Assembly: GCA_036257595.1 (NCBI GenBank)
Contig: DATAFF010000096.1
Coordinates: forward strand, 1 to 31,785
Source: DATAFF01 sp036257595
GTDB lineage: Bacteria; Pseudomonadota; Alphaproteobacteria; Rhizobiales; Aestuariivirgaceae
Reading direction: 5' to 3'
Length of the DNA: 31,785 bases
The notes beneath the pieces were generated by a model. That model was not told the origin of the DNA. It worked only from the letters and a program-made list of their open reading frames with translations, and searched no databases. The translations under genes were made by a program, and so were the position numbers. Positions 1 to 8,572 of the stretch are shown here, piece after piece. The first letter of the stretch is position 1. Each line of letters opens with the position of its first letter.

Positions 1-126
1 GAAGCCGCGATTTCCGGGAAATGTTGCGGCTTGAAGCCGACACCGGCATCAGACGGTAGCTTCGACATCTGCATTGCTTGCGATCCTCTCAGGCTCGATT
101 GGCGGTCGCGGCGAGGCCGGGGCTTT

Positions 127-204
127 TGAGGCAGTAGGCAAATGGGCAATAGGCAGTAGGGAAGTGCTCCGTGTACTGCCGACTGCCTAACGTCTACTGC
201 CCAT
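127..204 (+). repeat. Heptad-repeat hairpin element, copy A
   Basis: Both arms are built from 7-bp units: GGCAGTA/GGCAATA-like on the left, and TACTGCC/GACTGCC-like on the right. The arms are complementary, and the core is GGCAGTAGGGAAGTGCTCC. Three relatives lie at 15371-15449, 25036-25109 and 25274-25352. The TGA at 127-129 at its left edge closes a frame that is open from the first base of the window. A real gene end there is possible but not shown. Nothing else is seen in bases 1-256. Confidence 0.85.
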
Positions 205-256
205 CTTGGCCCCTCATCCGCCCCTCCGGGGCACCTTCTCGGTCCAAGCGATTGCC

Positions 257-454
257 TCAGTCTGGAGGATTGTACTCTGGAAAAACCGGCGGACCAGACG
301 GCGGTGGCACATCCGGATCGGTTGTGGGGTCCTCGGGCGGGGAATCGGGATTCGGCTCTGGGCGTGGCTCAATGTCGGGATCGGGCGATGGATCCTTGGA
401 CGGTTGCTTCTGCGGCTCGATTTCCGGATTGGGAGTGATCGGCTGTCGTCCCAT
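257..454 (-). CDS. Small proline- and acid-rich hypothetical protein (65 aa)
   Basis: This is a 65-residue protein made almost entirely of Pro with Asp, Glu, Ser and Asn, including runs such as PSPDPDIEPRPEPNPD. It has no hydrophobic segment and no cysteine, so it is probably unfolded in solution. The ATG at 454 was chosen because an AGGA sits about seven bases upstream. An in-frame upstream extension is possible but has ordinary shadow-like composition. I recognise no family. Low-complexity Pro/Glu/Asp proteins of this size do occur in alphaproteobacteria, but no function can be assigned. It stands alone, with no clear operon partner. The strongly biased composition makes chance reading possible, and the SD sequence is the main support. 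Confidence 0.5.
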   Translation of the reverse strand: MGRQPITPNPEIEPQKQPSKDPSPDPDIEPRPEPNPDSPPEDPTTDPDVPPPSGPPVFPEYNPPD

Positions 455-852
455 GGTCTGATCCTGCCAACGCTTGATTGAATCAAGAACGATGGCCGGC
501 GCGAAGGTGTTCCAAACCGCGGCTGCGCAAAGGCCGTGGCCCAAATCGCAGCTGAGCGGAGGCGTCATTCTTCCGGTGCGTTGTCATTTACGCCAAGCCA
601 GTCTTTAATCGGAGCGGCATGACCATACCGTTCGCGACCTGGGCGATGTTTTCCCAACTTGCCCTCTCAACCTTCGCTGCCGAGTCGCAAGTCGCCAATG
701 AGAAACTGGGCGAGCAGTGTCGGCAGGCCGCCGATCGTGCCATTTTGGGAGCGGTGAGGCTTGTCGGTCAGCCCGACTCCGTCGGAATGATGCTCGCTTT
801 CTAGGCACGAGGCGTTTGTCACCGCGACCTGCCACCAGGATGGAGAGCCGAC
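455..852. other. 398-bp non-coding interval
   Basis: I find no convincing gene here. A 61-codon plus-strand reading frame (619-804) has a GGAG upstream but no recognisable protein character. The last 20 bases hold the ribosome-binding site (GGAG) of the DUF1254 gene. Promoters for both flanking divergent genes must lie in this interval, but I see no clear match to a known consensus. Confidence 0.5.
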
Positions 853-1875
853 ATGAAAATCGCGTTGCATGCCTTGCATTTCGTTGCCGTGCTCACAATT
901 CCGCTTGCGGCTCCCGGCCGAGCCGCGGATGCCGTTCCAGTCACAGTCGACAATTTCATCCGCGCCGAATCCGATCTCTATATCGGCAACGCCGTAAAGG
1001 AAGGCGGGCTCGGCAAGCTCAATCATCGACGCGAGCCCGCTTCGATCGACAAGCAAATCGTCATCCGGCTCAACCGCGACACGCTCTATTCCTCGGGTGT
1101 ATTCGACCTCGATGCGGGCCCGGTCACGATCACGCTGCCGGATGCGGGTAAGCGGTTCATGTCGCTGCAGGTGATCAACCAGAACCATTATGTGCCGGCG
1201 GTCTATTACGGCAAGGGCTCTCATACAATCGACAGGAAAACCGTCGGTACGCGCTATGCTCTCGTTGGAATCCGTACCTTGGTCGATCCGAGCAGCCCCG
1301 ACGACGTGAAGCAGGTTCACGCGCTGCAGGATGCGATCAAGGTCGATCAGAAAGAGGCTGGAAAGTTTGACATTCCCGATTGGGATGAGGTCAGCCAGAA
1401 GAAGGTGCGCGATGCCCTCCTGGTCCTCGGCTCGACCATGCCGGACTTCAGAAAGGCCTTTGGCAGCCGGCAGAACGTCGATCCGGTTCGGCATCTGGTC
1501 GGCACTGCTATGGGCTGGGGCGGCAATCCCGACAAGGATGCGATCTATCTCAACGTGATGCCGGAGAAGAATAACGGGGTCACGATCCACAAGCTCAAAG
1601 TGAAGGATGTCCCGGTGAATGCCTTCTGGTCGGTCAGTGTCTACAACGCGAAAGGATATTACGAGAAGAACAGCCTGAACGCCTACACGATCAACAATAT
1701 CACGGCGAAGACCGACGCGGACGGCTCGGTTGCGATCCAGTTCGGAGGCTGCGACGGAAAGATTCCGAACTGCCTGCCCATCACGAAGGGCTGGAACTAC
1801 ACGGTGCGCCTCTACCGGCCGAAGCCGGAAATTCTCAGTGGCAAATGGAAGTTCCCTCAGCCGCAGGCGACGTGA
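853..1875 (+). CDS. DUF1254/DUF1214 domain secreted protein
   Basis: This 340-residue protein starts with a signal peptide (MKIALHALHF through AAPGRAADA), so it is predicted to be periplasmic. The N-terminal half carries the DUF1254 pattern (NFIRAESDLYIGNAV, then RLNRDTLYSSGVFDLDAGPV). The C-terminal half carries the DUF1214 pattern (VNAFWSVSVYNAKGYY, and near the end NYTVRLYRPKPEIL). Such two-domain proteins are widespread in proteobacteria and have no established reaction. The start is supported by a GGAG about eight bases upstream. The gene stands alone: the 32-bp repeat at 1889 follows almost directly, and no partner gene lies on the same strand within 300 bp. Domain assignment is by recognition of family sequence patterns. 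The function is unknown. Confidence 0.85.
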   Translation: MKIALHALHFVAVLTIPLAAPGRAADAVPVTVDNFIRAESDLYIGNAVKEGGLGKLNHRREPASIDKQIVIRLNRDTLYSSGVFDLDAGPVTITLPDAGKRFMSLQVINQNHYVPAVYYGKGSHTIDRKTVGTRYALVGIRTLVDPSSPDDVKQVHALQDAIKVDQKEAGKFDIPDWDEVSQKKVRDALLVLGSTMPDFRKAFGSRQNVDPVRHLVGTAMGWGGNPDKDAIYLNVMPEKNNGVTIHKLKVKDVPVNAFWSVSVYNAKGYYEKNSLNAYTINNITAKTDADGSVAIQFGGCDGKIPNCLPITKGWNYTVRLYRPKPEILSGKWKFPQPQAT

Positions 1876-1888
1876 AAGAGAGCATGAT

Positions 1889-1920
1889 GACTCGCCGCAA
1901 CGCAACGCAGGCTGGGTAGA
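1889..1920 (+). repeat. 32-bp direct repeat, copy 1
   Basis: The 32-bp unit, starting GACTCGCCGCAACGCAACGC, recurs at 3765-3796 in the same orientation with a single A/G difference. It follows the DUF1254 stop codon by 13 bases. The two copies bracket a small hypothetical gene and a GT4 gene. Just downstream, a perfect 13-base palindrome CAATTTCAAATTG (1931-1943) sits in an AT-rich patch that stands out from its surroundings. It may be an operator or promoter element. Confidence 0.8.
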
Positions 1921-2173
1921 GCCGCTCGTGCAATTTCAAATTGAACTATAAATTACCTAAGCTGCACGCCGCCTTTGTGCTGTTTGGCACAACCGCGTCG
2001 TGAATTGATGCGCATTGCTGGCGGTCATTGATCCCGAAAACCCGCTGCATGAGCGAATGTGCATCGCAGCATGCCGTCGCACTGCAGCACAGTCTGATCC
2101 TTGTGGGGACGCGATGGAGGCGATACAGTCGCGCACCTTCGAACATCATGGGCTTCGCGGAAGGGTGAGCAAG

Positions 2174-2389
2174 ATGGAGAACCGTGAGTTCGCCCCCGTC
2201 GGGTTCATTGACCTCCAAGCGCTGCTCGACGATGCCTGGACCGATTTCAAGGCGACGTCGCCCGTGGGCATCGATCTGATTGCGGAGGCATCGGTGCGGA
2301 GCTTGATCGCCAGCCGTCTCATGCGTGCCGCAGAGAAGGGCGAGACCGATCGTAAAATTCTTAAAGCTGTTGCCTTGAATGGTCTGTGA
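2174..2389 (+). CDS. Small hypothetical protein (71 aa)
   Basis: The 71-residue protein starts MENREFAPVGFIDLQALLDD. It is predicted to be mostly helical and soluble, with an alternation of acidic, Ala/Leu and basic residues typical of real coding DNA. The end (AAEKGETDRKILKAVALNGL) resembles the C-terminal helices of small conserved rhizobial proteins of unknown function. I cannot name a family. The frame stays open upstream to 2015, but that part reads as non-coding (many Cys and Arg, no pattern), so the internal ATG at 2174 was preferred. It has only a weak purine-rich upstream sequence. It is convergent with the GT4 gene (70 bp apart). The gene could still be spurious. Confidence 0.5.
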   Translation: MENREFAPVGFIDLQALLDDAWTDFKATSPVGIDLIAEASVRSLIASRLMRAAEKGETDRKILKAVALNGL

Positions 2390-2459
2390 GTCGCTGCGCG
2401 TTGGCGTCCCGGTTTCCACTTCCCAAGCATCGCGCCGACGGCCAGGAAATTCGGCTGGG

Positions 2460-3716
2460 TCATGACCGCGCCTCATGACCATGCTGGAGCAGGCCGAGCA
2501 GGAAATCGATGCTCGAGCGGTAGTCGAAGTCCTGCCTCACCCGTTGCTCGGCTGACCGCGCCAACCGCTCCCGAAAGGCGGGATCGGCCGCCAATCTCTT
2601 GATCGCCGACGCGAGCGCGATCGTATCGTCCGGCGGGACAAGAATTGCGCTCTCCTCGTTGCTCAGCAGTTCCAGAACTCCCGGGACCGTGGTCGAGATG
2701 CAGGGCAGGCGCTGACTGCTCGCCTCCACCAGAACATTCGGCACGCCATCGCGATCGCCATTCCAGGCGGTGCGGCAGGGGAGAACAAACAAATCGGCCT
2801 GGCGATAGAAACCGAACACCTCATCCTGCGATCGGGTGCCTAGCCAGGAGATCCGATCGCTTATTGCGAGGGCCCGCGCCAGCCTCTGAAGCGAAGAGAG
2901 TTGACCGCCTCCGCCGACATGGACGAGGCGCCAATGAAGATCCTCGCCCAAGGTGGAGAGGGCCCGGAGCAGGACGTCGAGACCCTTTTTTGGAACTGCG
3001 CGTGCGATCGACAGGATCTGAAGCGGCCGCTCGGGGTCTCCTCCGGTGCGCGGCGGCCGCGCGCCGGCAAAATGCGAGAATCTGTCGACATCCAGCCCAT
3101 GATAGCTCAGATGAATCCGGTCCGGCCGCGGCGACAGCGATTTCAGCTGCTCATAGCCATGTCGCGAGCAGGTCACCGTCCATTGCGAGCTGGCAAGGGC
3201 AGCGATGAGACTGGGCCGAGACTGTGTCCAAATGTCCTTCGCATGCGCAGAGCAACTCCAGGCGCGCGACGTCATCGCGGCCGCATAACGTGCGACCGCT
3301 GCCGGCTTGTTCATGAAATGGGCATGGAAATGGCCGGCTCGCTCGCGCAGCCGATCACAGACGATAAGCGCCCGGGCGAACTGGTTGAACAGCAGCGGAT
3401 TGGCGGTTCGCATCAGATCGCCAAAAAAAACGCGGAGCGCCGCCCGGTAACCCGGCAGGCTGCGCAACCGGCGCCAGGCCCGAAAGACGCTTGGCACCGC
3501 CAGCAGCGGAAAAGGAACGTAGTGCACGACGGCCGCGATCTCGTCGTTCAGCGAGCTTCGTTTCAGGTCGCGCGGCTTTTCCAGCGAAACGATATCGAAT
3601 GCGAGGCCGGCTCGCTGCAGGCCAAGAAGCTCCTGTGCAACGAAGGTCTCGGATGTCTGGGGATAGCAATTCAGGATGATTGCGATCCTACCGCAAGCAG
3701 CCACGCGCACCTCCAC
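2460..3716 (-). CDS. Glycosyltransferase family 4 protein
   Basis: This 418-residue retaining GT-B glycosyltransferase transfers a sugar from a nucleotide-sugar donor to a growing glycan on the cytoplasmic side. It starts with the usual first strand (IAIILNCYPQTSETFVAQEL, residues 11-30), as in WcaL-like enzymes. The C-terminal Rossmann domain carries ARAVPKKGLDVLL (238-250). The donor-binding motif DGVPNVLVEASS has Asp323 and Glu331 spaced like the E-x7-E pair. The start is a GTG with other in-frame GTGs nearby and no strong SD, so the exact start is uncertain. It is the last gene of the minus-strand glycan cluster, 97 bp after the DxD transferase, with a copy of the 32-bp repeat in that gap. 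Sugar and acceptor cannot be read from the sequence. Confidence 0.85.
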   Translation of the reverse strand: MEVRVAACGRIAIILNCYPQTSETFVAQELLGLQRAGLAFDIVSLEKPRDLKRSSLNDEIAAVVHYVPFPLLAVPSVFRAWRRLRSLPGYRAALRVFFGDLMRTANPLLFNQFARALIVCDRLRERAGHFHAHFMNKPAAVARYAAAMTSRAWSCSAHAKDIWTQSRPSLIAALASSQWTVTCSRHGYEQLKSLSPRPDRIHLSYHGLDVDRFSHFAGARPPRTGGDPERPLQILSIARAVPKKGLDVLLRALSTLGEDLHWRLVHVGGGGQLSSLQRLARALAISDRISWLGTRSQDEVFGFYRQADLFVLPCRTAWNGDRDGVPNVLVEASSQRLPCISTTVPGVLELLSNEESAILVPPDDTIALASAIKRLAADPAFRERLARSAEQRVRQDFDYRSSIDFLLGLLQHGHEARS

Positions 3717-3764
3717 GCCGGCTGGAGCATCCCCGCATCGCTGCGCGCAGCTCCTGGCGGATCG

Positions 3765-3796
3765 GACTCGCCGCAGCGCAACGCAGGCTGGGTAGA
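3765..3796 (+). repeat. 32-bp direct repeat, copy 2
   Basis: Same orientation as 1889-1920, with one mismatch (A to G at the eleventh base). It lies in the 97-bp gap between two glycosyltransferase genes. The two copies are 1.85 kb apart and could recombine to delete the GT4 gene and the small hypothetical gene. Confidence 0.8.
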
Positions 3797-3813
3797 CCTA
3801 ACCACACCATGCT

Positions 3814-4827
3814 CTAAGCGCATGCAAGCTGTTGCTGATCCGCCTCGCCATGGCGTGCTCCGGAAAACGCCTCCAGCTTCCGGTCCACAAGATCGCGCCA
3901 GACTCGGGCGGCGAAATTGCTGAAGACGCTTTTGCAGCGCAGCGATCCGAAATGGATGATGAAGGGCGTGACCTCCATGAAGTCGCCCTTCCCCGGAATG
4001 GAGGAGAAGACCACCAACAGCGCGTCGCGCAGCCGTTGGTTGGCGAGACTGCGCAGCGAATAGACGAAGCGATCGCAATAGAACTTGCAGACCACCTGCC
4101 TGAAGGCCGGCTCATATTCGGTGAGCCCCTCCACGAAATCCAATTGCGGGCTGTCGTAACCCTGAAACCAGGGGAATATCGGCATGCGGAGCGTGCTCAG
4201 AGCCATCGCCAGGCTCCACTCGCAACTCTCCTCCTTGCGGCCTTCGTTCAGCCGGCTGCGAAAATGCGTCTTGGATCTCTGCGCCAAAAACTCCGCGGCC
4301 GATCGACAGACCGCCGCCGTCGCCGCGGTGTCCTGAGCGTAGATCATACCGGCCTGAATACGGGGGAGATGGGTCAAGCCGAACTGACACATCGTAGTGC
4401 CGCGACGATTGAAGATCCAATCCCAAAACACGCCGGCACCTTTCGGGCCACCGAAATAGGCGTCGGCCATGTTCAGGCCGGTTGCCGTGAAGGAGTACGG
4501 CGCCAGCAGCATCCACAATCGGTCCGGATTCTTGCACCAGACCATATCCGAATCGAGATAGAGGCATTTGTCGAATGGCTTGAATTTGTCGAGATTGTGC
4601 TTGAACCCGACGATCGAACTGGCCTCGTCCGGCAGGCGGCCGATGACGTGAAACAGCGAGTCCAGACCGTGCTGCTGGAGCAGAGCCTGGTGTGTCGGGG
4701 GACAATATAAGGCGACGGCACGACGCCGATCATACCTCCGAAGGGTGACGACCGAAGCTACCGCATGGCGCAGATGAGCTTCATCGCCGTAGCAATGATA
4801 GACATAGCCTTCGGATTCAATGGTCAT
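3814..4827 (-). CDS. GT-A fold glycosyltransferase (GT8-like, DxD motif)
   Basis: This 337-residue protein begins MTIESEGYVYHCYGDEAHL. A Rossmann-like nucleotide-sugar-binding half leads into FDKCLYLDSDMVW, where Asp92-Ser-Asp94 is the metal-binding DxD motif of GT-A enzymes. No signal peptide or membrane segment is seen, so it should act in the cytoplasm on a nucleotide-sugar donor. The layout (HCYGDE start, then KCLYLDSD) resembles GT8 and related LPS transferases, but the family call is tentative. The ATG at 4827 is preferred over an upstream alternative because the natural N-terminal strand begins there and an AGG lies about nine bases upstream. It sits 46 bp after the kinase/nucleotidyltransferase gene on the same strand, probably in one operon. 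Confidence 0.7.
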   Translation of the reverse strand: MTIESEGYVYHCYGDEAHLRHAVASVVTLRRYDRRRAVALYCPPTHQALLQQHGLDSLFHVIGRLPDEASSIVGFKHNLDKFKPFDKCLYLDSDMVWCKNPDRLWMLLAPYSFTATGLNMADAYFGGPKGAGVFWDWIFNRRGTTMCQFGLTHLPRIQAGMIYAQDTAATAAVCRSAAEFLAQRSKTHFRSRLNEGRKEESCEWSLAMALSTLRMPIFPWFQGYDSPQLDFVEGLTEYEPAFRQVVCKFYCDRFVYSLRSLANQRLRDALLVVFSSIPGKGDFMEVTPFIIHFGSLRCKSVFSNFAARVWRDLVDRKLEAFSGARHGEADQQQLACA

Positions 4828-4873
4828 TATGTCAGCCTGCTCACACCTGTCATGTCGGGGTTGCCGAAGCCAC

Positions 4874-6649
4874 TCACCAGAATCTCCGCGGTTGCCAGAT
4901 ATCGAACGGCTCGATTGCCGCAAGATAGGCCGACTGCAACGCTCTTGCGCCGGCGCCAACCCTGGTCATTAAGCCGATCGCCGCCCAACGAAGCAGAACG
5001 ATGCCAACCCAATATCCGGCGGTCCAATAACTTTGGTAAATGGACGAATAGTTCAGAATGATTTTCGAGGCACCGGAATAGTTGCCGCGCCTGGCTTCGC
5101 GCCTGGCCAAATAGAGCTCGCGCCATTCGCTGAATTTCGATTTCACCAAAGGATTGTAGGGGATGGTGATGTCCTTCGGCCGAGTCGGTCGATCGTTGTT
5201 CGAGGAGAGGTACTGCATGACGAGCCGACGCAGCTGATCGGCCAGCTGATCCTGCCGGACGGGGCGCAGTCGGGCGGCAAATTCTTCGGCATATTTATCC
5301 GGCAGCTCGATCTTGTGGCACAAGGCGTGATAGGCCTTGGCGAAAAATTCATCGGCAGGCGCGCAGACAAAGACGCCGTCCTTCAAGACTCGGTCCCGCA
5401 ACATGCGACGCTGCCAGCTGCGCGGGAAATAGCCATCACCGACATATCTGATATCGAAGGGAATGTTGCGGCCCCCGACACTCACATGATGAGCAACCTT
5501 GCTGCCGCCATTGTCGACCGGGTCACCGACATTCTTGAACAGCTTGCGGGATGACGACTTATAGGCGAACCCTCCCAATGCCCGCTTGCACGCGAAGTAA
5601 TCGCTGACGAGAATGTCGTAATCCTCCGGCCGGTCGGACTTGCCCGACGGCGTTCTGAGGAGGACATATTCCGTTCCCGGCAGCGTGTTCAAGGCTTCGA
5701 AAACGTCCCCTATGCTCGAGAAGCTGGGGCGCTGCGTCATGAGATAGCTGTAAGGCAGGCTCCATTCGTCATAGGACAGGTATCTGAGGTTCGCCCGCGC
5801 CTCTTCCTGATTGTCGGAGGAGTGAAGATAGCCCAGCCTGCCGGCCCGCAAAGCGCATTTGAGATCGAAGATCTCGGTGTTGACGATCCTTGTCTCGGAG
5901 GAGAACACGCGCTTCCTCGAAGCGTAGCGCGGTGCTCTGCTCAACACGATGAAGGCACAAAACGGCTCCCTGCCCTTCGGGGAACCCTTCATTCCCGGCA
6001 TCTGATAGAAGAGCTTCAGCCAGGAGAGCCGATCCTTGCAGTAATCCTGGTAGAGCAATGGCGAGAGGACGATCTTGTCGATCACCTCCAAGCGCTGTGA
6101 AATTCCCTGCTCGACCTCGGGCACAGCCGCCATCGACCAGACCACGAAGGCGTGCACTTCGCAGCCGCTCGGGAAGCCGTTCAGAAGAAAACCGATCCGG
6201 CTCGGCGCATGCACATCCGAAAATGTCCGCTTCTTCTTCGGAGAAAGGTCGCCGCTCGCCGATGCCAGCGCAAAGTCGATGATTGCGAGTCTGCCATGGT
6301 GGACCAGAACATTCTGGGGCAGCAGATCGCCGTGATGGCAACCGGCCTTCGAGAGAATCGAGAGAACAGCCGCCATCTGCTCTCGCCAGTCGCCAGGCGC
6401 GTTCTCAGGAGAGATGGGCACCCCCGCGTAACGCATGGTGATCGACCGCTCCTGATCGGAACAGGCGAGAATCTCCGGCGTGCGGCCCGAGGATGCCATG
6501 AGCTCCAGCCAGTGGCGCTCGTTGCGATAGAGGTGCTCCTTGCGGTGGATTTTTGTTACGCGCTCACCGTCGATGACGATCGTGGCACTCCGGGTGCGGA
6601 TCGTTCGGCCCAGCCTTTCAGTGTCCCGTTGCCTGACCTGCAACAACAT
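4874..6649 (-). CDS. Kinase / nucleotidyltransferase-like multidomain protein (kinase first)
   Basis: This 591-residue protein has three modules. Residues 20-150 are a kinase-like fold: Lys in VTKIHRK, helix-C Glu in RNERHWLEL, catalytic loop HGDLLPQNVLV (His106, Asp108, Asn113) and metal-site IIDFA (Asp125; DFG replaced by DFA). All key catalytic residues are present, as in Kdo-kinase or small-molecule kinases. Residues 165-290 hold an uncharacterised module with VVWS, VNTEIFDLK and HSSDN (276-280). Residues 310-460 resemble a minimal nucleotidyltransferase: EYVLLR, then DRPEDYDILV (Asp343/Asp345), then YFP...RVL and FFAKAYHALCHK. A hydrophobic stretch near 545-570 could touch the membrane. 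The protein at 9694-11388 has the same modules in reversed order. ATG 6649 (GGGGA upstream) is preferred to an upstream TTG at 6697. The substrate is unknown; a role in phospho-glycan assembly is inferred from the neighbours. Confidence 0.75.
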   Translation of the reverse strand: MLLQVRQRDTERLGRTIRTRSATIVIDGERVTKIHRKEHLYRNERHWLELMASSGRTPEILACSDQERSITMRYAGVPISPENAPGDWREQMAAVLSILSKAGCHHGDLLPQNVLVHHGRLAIIDFALASASGDLSPKKKRTFSDVHAPSRIGFLLNGFPSGCEVHAFVVWSMAAVPEVEQGISQRLEVIDKIVLSPLLYQDYCKDRLSWLKLFYQMPGMKGSPKGREPFCAFIVLSRAPRYASRKRVFSSETRIVNTEIFDLKCALRAGRLGYLHSSDNQEEARANLRYLSYDEWSLPYSYLMTQRPSFSSIGDVFEALNTLPGTEYVLLRTPSGKSDRPEDYDILVSDYFACKRALGGFAYKSSSRKLFKNVGDPVDNGGSKVAHHVSVGGRNIPFDIRYVGDGYFPRSWQRRMLRDRVLKDGVFVCAPADEFFAKAYHALCHKIELPDKYAEEFAARLRPVRQDQLADQLRRLVMQYLSSNNDRPTRPKDITIPYNPLVKSKFSEWRELYLARREARRGNYSGASKIILNYSSIYQSYWTAGYWVGIVLLRWAAIGLMTRVGAGARALQSAYLAAIEPFDIWQPRRFW

Positions 6650-6786
6650 TGAGATCCCCGCCCCACCGGCTCGAAGAAAGTAACAGGAATCTGACAAAAC
6701 AATGACGGAATGGCGAATGAGCCTCCGGTTGTGAGAAGATCGACGATGATCGCTTGAGAAGCCGTGGGATCCCTCTTAAGGCAGCG

Positions 6787-6814
6787 TTGCAATCGCCGAT
6801 TTTCGCGATAGATT
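6787..6814 (+). promoter_or_regulatory. Possible sigma-70 type promoter for the ABC exporter
   Basis: TTGCAA (6787-6792) and TAGATT (6809-6814) are separated by 16 bases and lie 28 bp before the GTG start at 6843. Each box matches the consensus at four of six positions. The 193-bp divergent interval must contain promoters for both flanking genes. This is a weak, visual call. Confidence 0.25.
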
Positions 6815-6842
6815 CGGGCTTATCGAGAGGGGGACAGCGGCA

Positions 6843-8552
6843 GTGAAGGAAGTGGTGGCGATTTTTCTCCGCGCCCCGGGAGCTCGCCCCGCCTCGGTCC
6901 TCATCTGCCTGCTTCTTGCCGGTGTCTTCAACCTGATCAGCATCGGAATGCTCCTGCCGCTGATCAGCATCGCCGGCGGGATCACGACGGACAAACCGTC
7001 GAGCCTCTCCCTGCTCGTGACCGGCGTTTCGACTTGGCTCGGGGTGAAGCCAGATCTCGATTACCTCCTGCTGTTCCTGGCCATCTCGCTGTCGATCAAA
7101 TCGGTCCTGTCGTTCCTGGCCATGAGCTATGCCGCCATCGCCATGGCCGAGGTCTCGGCGCAGGTTCGCCGCCTGCTGGTCAGCGCCATGCTCCGCGTCC
7201 GCTGGAGCTACTACACGGAGAACCATCCGGGAACACTTTCCCATGCCATCTCGAGCGAAGCGGCAGCCTCGGCAAGCGCTTACAATGCCGCTGCAAACAC
7301 CGTCGCCGAGGCGGTGAAGGGGGCAATCTCTCTCTCGATCGCGGTGCTGGTGTCCGGCACCTTCTTCGCCGTGGCGGCGGTGGGGGCGGCCTGCGTGGCG
7401 TTTCCCATGACCTGGCTGATCAAGACGCTGCGGCGCAACAAGAAGCGGCAGTGGAAGTACACGAGCAAGCTGGTCGACGACGCACAGGATGCGTTCAGCA
7501 ACATCAAGGCGCTGAGGTCGATGCAGCGGCAAGGGGTGTTCGAGCAGCTGTTCACCACCAATATCGGCAGGGTGCGCAAATCGCTGATCCGACACCAGAT
7601 CACCCGCCATGCGCTGACCCATGGGCAGGACCTGCTCATGGCGCTCACGATCTGCGCCGGCATCTATGCCGGCGCCGTCCTTTATCGGGTGCCGCTCCCG
7701 GAGCTCTTGGTGCTCGGAGTCATCTTCACGCAAATCATCGCCTGCATCAAAGGGTTCCAGAGCAATTATCAGCTCTTCATGGAGCATGTGCACGGCTACC
7801 GCTTCTGCATGAAGGTGATCGCCCAGGCCAAGGCCCTCGAAGAGAGCGATTCGGGAACGGTCATCGCGACTTTCGAGCGTGGCTGCCGTTTCGACGCGGT
7901 CAGCTTCTCCTTCAACGATACGGCTATCCTCGATGAGGTGTCGCTCGACATTCCGGCACGGAGCATCACCGTGCTCACCGGCCCGTCGGGGGCCGGCAAG
8001 ACCACCATCGTCGATCTGCTCGTGGGATTCCACCAGCCGACCAAGGGGCGGATCCTTGTCGATGGGACGCCCCTTTCCGAGGTCAATCTGAAGGATTGGC
8101 GCAGCATTATCGGCTACGTGCCGCAGGAGCTCACCCTGCTGCACGGCTCGATTCTCCAGAATGTCACGATGGGCGACCCGTCAATCTCCGGCGAGGACGT
8201 GCGGGCAGCGTTGAAGATCGCCGGCCTTCTCGACTTCGTGGACGCTCTGCCGAACGGTGTCTCGACCGATGTCGGGCAGATGGGAAGCAAGCTGTCCGGC
8301 GGCCAGCGCCAACGCATCTCGCTCGCGCGTGCCCTGGTTCTCAGACCCCGCCTGCTGATTCTCGATGAGGTCACGAGTGCGCTCGACCATGATACGGAGC
8401 AGGCGATCTGCAACAGTGTCGCGGCGCTCAGCCGGCAATTCACGGTGGTCGCGATCACCCACAGACCGGCCTGGCTGTCGATCGCCGACAGGGTGTACCG
8501 TGTCAGCGACGGCCAAGTGAGCGAAGTCTCATCGTTGTTGCCGGCCGAGTGA
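6843..8552 (+). CDS. ABC exporter, fused permease and ATPase (MsbA-like)
   Basis: The 569-residue half-transporter is expected to work as a homodimer in the inner membrane. The membrane domain (about residues 15-300) has hydrophobic helices near 18-45, 74-100, 160-192 and 265-302. The ATPase domain (345-569) has Walker A GPSGAGKT (380-387), Q-loop YVPQE, signature LSGGQ (484-488), Walker B LLILDE (504-509) and the switch His540 (AITH). The start is a GTG with a G-rich SD (GAGAGGGGGA) about ten bases upstream. It sits between two glycosyltransferase/kinase clusters and converges on the GT2-like gene with a 19-bp gap. By context it likely flips or exports a lipid-linked glycan or glycolipid made by its neighbours. 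Peptide or protein export is less likely because no peptidase domain or processed substrate is nearby. Confidence 0.85.
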   Translation: MKEVVAIFLRAPGARPASVLICLLLAGVFNLISIGMLLPLISIAGGITTDKPSSLSLLVTGVSTWLGVKPDLDYLLLFLAISLSIKSVLSFLAMSYAAIAMAEVSAQVRRLLVSAMLRVRWSYYTENHPGTLSHAISSEAAASASAYNAAANTVAEAVKGAISLSIAVLVSGTFFAVAAVGAACVAFPMTWLIKTLRRNKKRQWKYTSKLVDDAQDAFSNIKALRSMQRQGVFEQLFTTNIGRVRKSLIRHQITRHALTHGQDLLMALTICAGIYAGAVLYRVPLPELLVLGVIFTQIIACIKGFQSNYQLFMEHVHGYRFCMKVIAQAKALEESDSGTVIATFERGCRFDAVSFSFNDTAILDEVSLDIPARSITVLTGPSGAGKTTIVDLLVGFHQPTKGRILVDGTPLSEVNLKDWRSIIGYVPQELTLLHGSILQNVTMGDPSISGEDVRAALKIAGLLDFVDALPNGVSTDVGQMGSKLSGGQRQRISLARALVLRPRLLILDEVTSALDHDTEQAICNSVAALSRQFTVVAITHRPAWLSIADRVYRVSDGQVSEVSSLLPAE

Positions 8553-8572
8553 AGATCGGCAACCTGTCGACG

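Noticed and set aside
3..59. Possible 3-prime end of a gene (frame with SRDFREMLRLEADTGIRR then stop)
   Set aside because: Only 18 codons are visible, so a real gene cannot be distinguished from chance.
1..129. Frame open from base 1 to the TGA at repeat copy A
   Set aside because: Composition is Cys/Arg-rich and shows no domain, so it may only be a chance open frame.
619..804. 61-codon plus-strand frame with GGAG upstream
   Set aside because: No family pattern and poor composition. It lies in an otherwise non-coding gap.
6618..8144. 508-codon minus-strand frame over the ABC exporter
   Set aside because: It lies antisense to the ABC gene with its intact Walker motifs. Composition is Asp/Glu/Arg-rich shadow sequence.
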